DNA from: Owenia fusiformis
Lineage: Eukaryota; Annelida; Polychaeta; Sabellida; Oweniidae
Direction of reading: 5' to 3'
Length of the DNA stretch: 64,000 nucleotides
Assembly (NCBI GenBank): GCA_903813345.2
Contig: CAIIXF020000006.1
Location: forward strand, 26,915,936-26,979,935
Each line of letters begins with the position of its first letter. Positions within the stretch are counted from its first letter, which is position 1. This document shows, one piece after another, positions 59,028 to 64,000 of this stretch. Both the position numbers and the translations under genes were made by a program. A model generated the notes under the pieces. It searched no databases. It worked only from the letters and a program-made list of their open reading frames with translations, and was not told where the DNA came from.

Positions 59028-59276
59028 CAAGGAGGATTAGAAGCCGTTATTCAAACTCCATACTCCGTTGCCCGGCGTTGACCAATTTGGTAAAAATATT
59101 TCTCATATTTTGAAGATTAGAACTGCTGAGGAAACTAGAATACTACCATAATATACGTAATGATCATCTTTGAACGAAATACTGGGTCCAAAGAACACCT
59201 TATAGAAATATTTTTACTAAATTGTTCCACTGCAGACAACGGAGTATCGAGTTTGAATAATGGCAATCCTCCTTGG
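59028..59276. mobile_element. About 250-bp MITE with GGAGGATT ends
   Basis: CAAGGAGGATTAG and TTATTCAAACTCCATACTCC on the left are mirrored by GGAGTATCGAGTTTGAATAA and CAATCCTCCTTG on the right. Inner pairs (AAATATTT with ACCTTATAGAAATATTTTTAC) extend the stem. Confidence 0.6.
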
Positions 59277-59432
59277 TAGAGCTATATGGAAATCTAATGA
59301 CCTTATACGGTAATTTGCAGATGATAAAACATCTCTATTTATGGGAGAAAACATATGTTCAAGTTTGCAATATACGTTCTTATCACATCGTATATACTTT
59401 TTACATTGTTTTAATTTGCCTATCCTGACAAG

Positions 59433-60316
59433 ATGCTGAAATATTCTGCTACTTTGGTTTTCTTTGTGGTTTTGCTTATAGCAAAGCTAAATGGTGAGTA
59501 GAGGCTGAGATGATCAGATATTAAATTTGGGCAGAGTATAGACTAGTAGTACTGCACCACCAATTCATATAGCTTCCCAGGGGTACGTTTGGGGGAGAGG
59601 GGCACACTGGCACAGGGGCTTAAAATGACAAGGTAAAGGGACAAACATTTAAATTTTAGGCCTTTTAACAAGATTTAGACCAGTTTTGGAAATTGATGTC
59701 AAAAAGTTAAAATAATCCCCGAGGTAATTTGGAGACCAAAATTTGTCATACTAACTATTCCTTTCTCCATCCATCAGTGACATGGGCTTAAATATATGAA
59801 AAAAGTAATAGTACTAGAATACAATAGTTGCTGTACTAAATGTTTTATTGGACTGGAAGACGATGATAAGACTGCAACTTTTGGATTTACCCTGCAGAGA
59901 TTAGTATACAAGGCATCAACATGGAGAATGTCACCACCTGCCATTTGTTATAGACGCCAACAGCCGAACGCCGGATACCAACCGCCGAACTTCGTCCACA
60001 AAAAAGTTGGATACTATAGCAATATGTCACCACGTTTGGTGGTGACATAATAATTTGTATTTATGGTATTCACGTGCAGACGTGACATGTCGTAATTTAA
60101 TGTCGTAATTTAATTTCTACAGGTCAAGAAGAGGAATGCGGTTTCTTGGACTTCACGACAGATGAATGTCAAAATTCGGGAGGGGTATGCCAATCGTTTG
60201 AGGAAACTGAAACCAATGGGTGCCCAATAGGAACGAATGACTATTTCACAGACTGCTGCGATGCAAGTACTGACGGAACGGTCACGAGATCAGTGTGTTG
60301 TGAAGCAGGTACATAG
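59433..60316 (+). CDS. Small secreted eight-cysteine protein (2 exons, 84 aa)
   Basis: Not assigned to a known family. Exon 1 (59433-59493) encodes a typical signal peptide, MLKYSATLVFFVVLLIAKLN, and ends at a GTGAGT donor. Exon 2 (60123-60316) starts after CTACAG and joins in phase. The mature part is acidic and has eight cysteines spaced C-x9-C-x6-C-x10-C-x10-CC-x12-CC, which would allow four disulfides. The frame ends GCA GGT ACA TAG. AATAAA at 60438-60443, 122 bases past that stop, supports a two-exon model. A splice at 60308 (GTACAT) into a further exon cannot be excluded. The Cys pattern has the C...C...C...C...CC start seen in many secreted defence peptides and growth-factor-like domains, but that is only an analogy. 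Confidence 0.55.
59930..60048. repeat. GTCACCACCTGCCATTTGTTA repeat, copy 2
   Basis: Ends GTCACCACC and GGTGGTGAC are inverted. The interior CGCCAACAGCCGAACGCCG-type units match copy 1 at 16617-16760. It lies in the intron of the Cys-rich gene. Confidence 0.6.
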
Positions 60317-60437
60317 CATGCCAGAGGGGGCGGAATTTAACGCGTACCTCTTACCGCGTATTTTAGGCTACTCTTCATGAACATTAATTTATTGATTTTT
60401 TTCACAAATGTGTAAAATACAAGTTTTGCGATCATAA

Positions 60438-60443
60438 AATAAA
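60438..60443 (+). terminator. Candidate polyadenylation signal of the Cys-rich gene
   Basis: AATAAA 122 bases past the TAG at 60314-60316. Confidence 0.4.
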
Positions 60444-60624
60444 TAACTATCAGTCTTCTGTATTCATTAATAATGATGCATTCGTTTCAGATTGATTTGT
60501 AGCCTAAAACTGACTTAGCCCAGCAGAATATTTTGCAGACAACACAACTTTTCTGGATTTATATTTCAAAATATACATATCAATAGTGTTAAAAATAAAT
60601 GTTTTGTAAATAAGTGTATATCTG

Positions 60625-60797
60625 CCACCTCCTCTTTAACAGATGCGTGCTTCCATTTTTGTCACCCCCTCTTTAACAGCTGCATGCTTCCATTTTTGTC
60701 ACCCCCTCTTTAACAGCTGTGTGCTTCCATTTTTGTCACCCCCTCTTTAACAGCTGCGTGCTTCCATTTTTGTCACCCCCTCTTTAACAGTTGCATG
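60625..60797. repeat. 37-bp tandem repeat, about 4.5 copies
   Basis: CTTTAACAG recurs at 60634, 60671, 60708, 60745 and 60782. The unit also has TGCRTGCTTCCATTTTTGTC. Each unit ends in a CCCCCTCTTTAACAG stretch that looks like a splice acceptor. Confidence 0.85.
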
Positions 60798-61246
60798 TTT
60801 CAGTAACCAAACGTTTCATAAGCTAAGTATACGTTATACGGGAATAATAAACATGCTTTACATGTAAGTGAGTTGCGAAATCTCTCTAATTCGAAATAAG
60901 TTAATCCTATAATTTCTGCTTAGTTTGAATGACATCATACATAACCAATAGGTGGCCTGTTTTAATGACTGCTTGCGCTATATAGACTTGTAGTATGTAG
61001 CCATCTATTGGTGTTTCATATTTTGTAACAGCAAACAGTCCATATAATCCAGATCTAGCGAGCAAGAAAACAAAAATCGTTTCAAATGCAATTTGTCACT
61101 TCCAATAGATCAGATTCTGCCTTTAATCAGTTTGTTCCTCCACATATGAAGATCAAGGAGGATCGGATCCCATTTTCCAACAATATATCCGATCTTGAAG
61201 GATGTCTTGATTTTCACTTCAAATGAATCGCGAGATTTGGTCTTAC

Positions 61247-61645
61247 TATAGTCAAAACAGTAATGTTTGTGAGTACTTTGAATTTAAAAAATAAGCTATC
61301 AAATGACCATATTGAAACAGTTTATGTAAAAATAGAAACATTAATGTTTATCCTAACTTTTGTATATTTCAGATAGTAATGTATAATGTGCAGCAAAGCT
61401 GCGGCCTTTTGTAATTTAGGGAGTTTCAGTCATGTTAATTTTTCCGAAAATAACATGGCAGAGAAGTATCAAAATATAAGAGGACACATATATGATAGCT
61501 AAACTAGAAAACAAACTAAAGTGATTATACAAAAGTTAGGATAAATATAAATGTTTCTATTTTTACATAAACTGTTTCAATATGGTCATTTGATTGCTTA
61601 TTTTTTAAATTCAAAGTACTCACAAACATTACTGTTTTGACTGTA
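61247..61645. mobile_element. TA-flanked fold-back MITE with 117-bp arms
   Basis: Arms 61249-61365 and 61527-61643 are nearly identical inverted copies (AGTCAAAACAGTAATGTTTG at the outer end, CCTAACTTTTGTAT at the inner), with only a few differences. TA stands on each side. The CAGTC-type end and TA target fit Tc1/mariner. Arm identity suggests a young insertion. Confidence 0.75.
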
Positions 61646-63669
61646 CATGAACATTTAAATTATAAGTTATCTAAATAACCAGATTAGTCTTTATCTTTTA
61701 TAACCAGTTTAACGTCAGACAATAATGACATTCTGGCATTTTCATTGTTGGAACATATCGCGATTGCATTCTGTGATTTATCCTCCTTGGATGAAGATGA
61801 AGTGTTAGAATCATAGGCCCAGGAACATGTACAATAATAGAGTCTAAATACTCTTGATTATAGGATCTATGCATGGTTGAAACACAACTGAATTGAAATC
61901 CTACTCCGTTTGCTTTAAACCACCCTTCTATCGTCGATGCAAAATGTACACGGTCTTTTACATTGTATACTACTTACGATCTACGTGAATTTGTGCAAAA
62001 TATAGTATCCGTATGCAGAAGTAACACCCTAAGATTAAGTCCACAAAAATAGCTTCGTATAATTTGTTAAGGCTCTAAAATTGGCCAGATTAGTCTAAAT
62101 TGTGAGTTGAGTCAAATTATTTGACAATTATATGTTAGAATTGGTAAATATGTAAGATCGAATTGGTAATATCTATGAGGAAAATTGAATTCCTAGTATT
62201 CTCCGATCTGTGTCATTTCTCCGTTGAAAAATGCATGCTATCCATTTGTTTCAGCTCATTTTGGTCATTCAAATTCAAGTCCCTGGAGGAATCCACTTTT
62301 CCTTTAAGGAAATAGAACATATCTCAAAACACATTCTTATTATTTATTCACAATTATAGTAAAAGGTTGCATTTTTAGTGAAAAGTAGGTCAACATTTTT
62401 GAAAAAGTATGATGATTGGTCAAATTGCCCCTTTAACAGTCTGATCAACTTAATTATCATTATTTTATTTATATATACTTTTCTTGGAGATAATGAATAG
62501 GTCTAAAAGATACACCTGTACATGTGTTCATGATCAGGAAATATTAGTTAGAATCGTCTGAAATTGTTTGCGATAACCTACGTGGTCCTTTAGAAAAATA
62601 AAAAACAAATAAATCGATTGAAATGAATATCGGCATTGTTATTACTTTTTGGGCAATTTTTAACAAAATTCTCAACAAAATCATTTTTTAATTATTTTGA
62701 CGCCCCCTCCCACTTCCTTGCAGAAAGCTTCGTTACACGGGTATGGACTATACTAGATTAGTATATGGGAACCTTGGTTCCATTGTCTGTCGCCGAGTGT
62801 GTAGGGGAGCAATATAACACGTGGAGGGCAATTTTGCGTTTGGATGTCCATTGTCATTCTCCTCATCGACTTGAAACTCAATTTTGTTCAATTCAATTTC
62901 TTTAAAAATGTCTCAAATCAAAGCATGGTACCCCAATAAGGAAATGTTCCACGCCATTAAACCGGGACAGATCTTTGCTCAATCTCGTAGATTTATAAAT
63001 GAATGGAACATTAATCTTTTGGAAAGCACTACACCATTTCCGCAGTAAGAAGCTGGAAAGTGATTAGAAGAAATTAGTGTTATTGTTTATGTCTTAGTTT
63101 AACTGTAACATAAGAAAACTCTCAGATATTCATTACAAATATGATGTATGAAGGGAAATTGGTGCTAAGTCTTAAGTGGTTATAAGCAATGATGCGTGAA
63201 AAGAGGAATTTAACGGAAAACTGGCTCATTTGACTACACTCTATGCTACGTATTTCTATTGAAAATATATAGACTTATATCAATTAAGTCGTTGCGCTAA
63301 AAGCCTAATTACGCTTTTTATTGCAGTGAAATGAGAACCCTTGTGTAATGATGCATGAAAAGGTATCCATCTAAAGCGAAACAAAATAATGTCCTTTGTT
63401 GGCTTAAAGGTAAGTCTAGTAGTTGGAAAGTGATATTATTCGAATACCTGATAGAATGCGAATAATCCGGGGATTTTACACTCCCCTCTGAAAGTTTGGC
63501 TTCCGGAGGCCCCTTTCAAGACACGTGTAAAAGTTTATTATTTTGTTTGTCGATTTTAACAAATTTGTCGTTCCCACAAATTGTTATTATTTCGAAACAA
63601 CATTAGATTGAAAAATATTTTACACGATATTAAATTAAGAATTCCGGTGTCAGAGAAAATATATTCTCC
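61646..63669. other. Intergenic, no gene recognised
   Basis: AT-rich sequence. I looked for a third exon of the Cys-rich gene. A good acceptor exists at about 62724 (CTTCCTTGCAG), but the frame closes after 12 codons without cysteines, so I do not call it. Confidence 0.4.
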
Positions 63670-63860
63670 CTGAATATATGATCCGGGGGACCATACACCC
63701 TAGGACACCAGGTGTGTGGTCTTAACCGGACCATATTTTCTGTATTGGTAAAACTATAACCAAGGAATATATACAGTATACTGACGGACTATATAAACGT
63801 TGACACCGGTTTCCAAAATTATTGAGGGAGTTGTACATCCATCCCGTCCATTCACCCAAA
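63670..63860. repeat. GGACC/GGTCC cassette array 4
   Basis: Phrases GGGGACCATACACC, CCTAGGACACCAGG, GTGTGGTCTTAACC, CCGGACCATAT and GACGGACTATATAAAC follow one another, in the manner of the arrays at 54280, 55020 and 56830. CACCCTAGGACACCAGGTGTGTGG includes a short inverted repeat. Confidence 0.35.
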
Positions 63861-64000
63861 CTATTGGTACTCTTGGTATACGCAGCTATTGACCGTGACC
63901 GGGTGCGACAGCGTGACCGCGGGTGGAACGATTACTTTTAGCTCCGTACACCAAGGGTGCGGAAATAAGATATATTAGATATATTTTGAGATGGGACCGA

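Overview
This window looks like nuclear DNA of an animal, most likely a marine invertebrate bilaterian. It is AT-rich, its genes are split by short coding exons with GT/AG borders, and its introns and intergenic DNA are packed with small inverted-repeat transposons. I cannot fix the phylum from sequence alone. All exon joins below were read by eye from splice sites, reading frame and family similarity; no alignment was run.

Layout. 1-10927: no recognisable gene, only dispersed repeats, two tRNA-like pseudogenes and scattered old MITEs. 10928-11982: a 14-copy, 76-bp minisatellite that ends at the base next to the DDX31 stop codon. 11983-30698 (minus): a 16-exon DDX31 gene (nucleolar DEAD-box helicase, 657 aa) whose introns hold mariner, piggyBac-like and hAT elements and a 6.6-kb nested inverted-repeat element. 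30699-30835: a 137-bp gap between divergent start codons, a likely shared promoter. 30836-43565 (plus): PMPCA, the alpha subunit of the mitochondrial processing peptidase, 12 exons and 525 aa. Its introns hold a near-full-length mariner, a 2.06-kb fold-back element and several MITEs. 43566-48242: repeat-rich intergenic DNA with a palindromic mariner derivative. 48243-49721 (plus): an intronless type II membrane protein of the NodZ/FUT8-like fucosyltransferase type. 51837-53587 (plus): CFAP77, 4 exons and 262 aa, with a candidate RFX X-box upstream. 53588-59432: MITEs and decayed palindromic arrays. 59433-60316 (plus): a two-exon gene for a small secreted eight-cysteine protein. 60317-64000: repeats only.

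The genes do not form one pathway. DDX31 serves ribosome assembly, PMPCA mitochondrial protein import, CFAP77 the ciliary axoneme, and the fucosyltransferase-like protein and the Cys-rich peptide the secretory route. What links some of them is synteny: DDX31 and CFAP77 are also near neighbours in human (9q34), together with the homeobox gene BARHL1. That suggests an old regulatory block, and the empty 3' flank of DDX31 could hold distal regulatory DNA.

The strongest unexpected signals are: the DDX31/PMPCA divergent promoter with an ERR-type site; the X-box before CFAP77; the minisatellite fused to the DDX31 stop codon; at least eight inserted elements that share CAG/CAC termini and 5-bp target duplications; the fold-back element built on a repeated 14-mer; an array of nuclear-receptor half-sites inside a transposon; and arrays of GGACT/AGTCC cassettes that fit no family I recognise.
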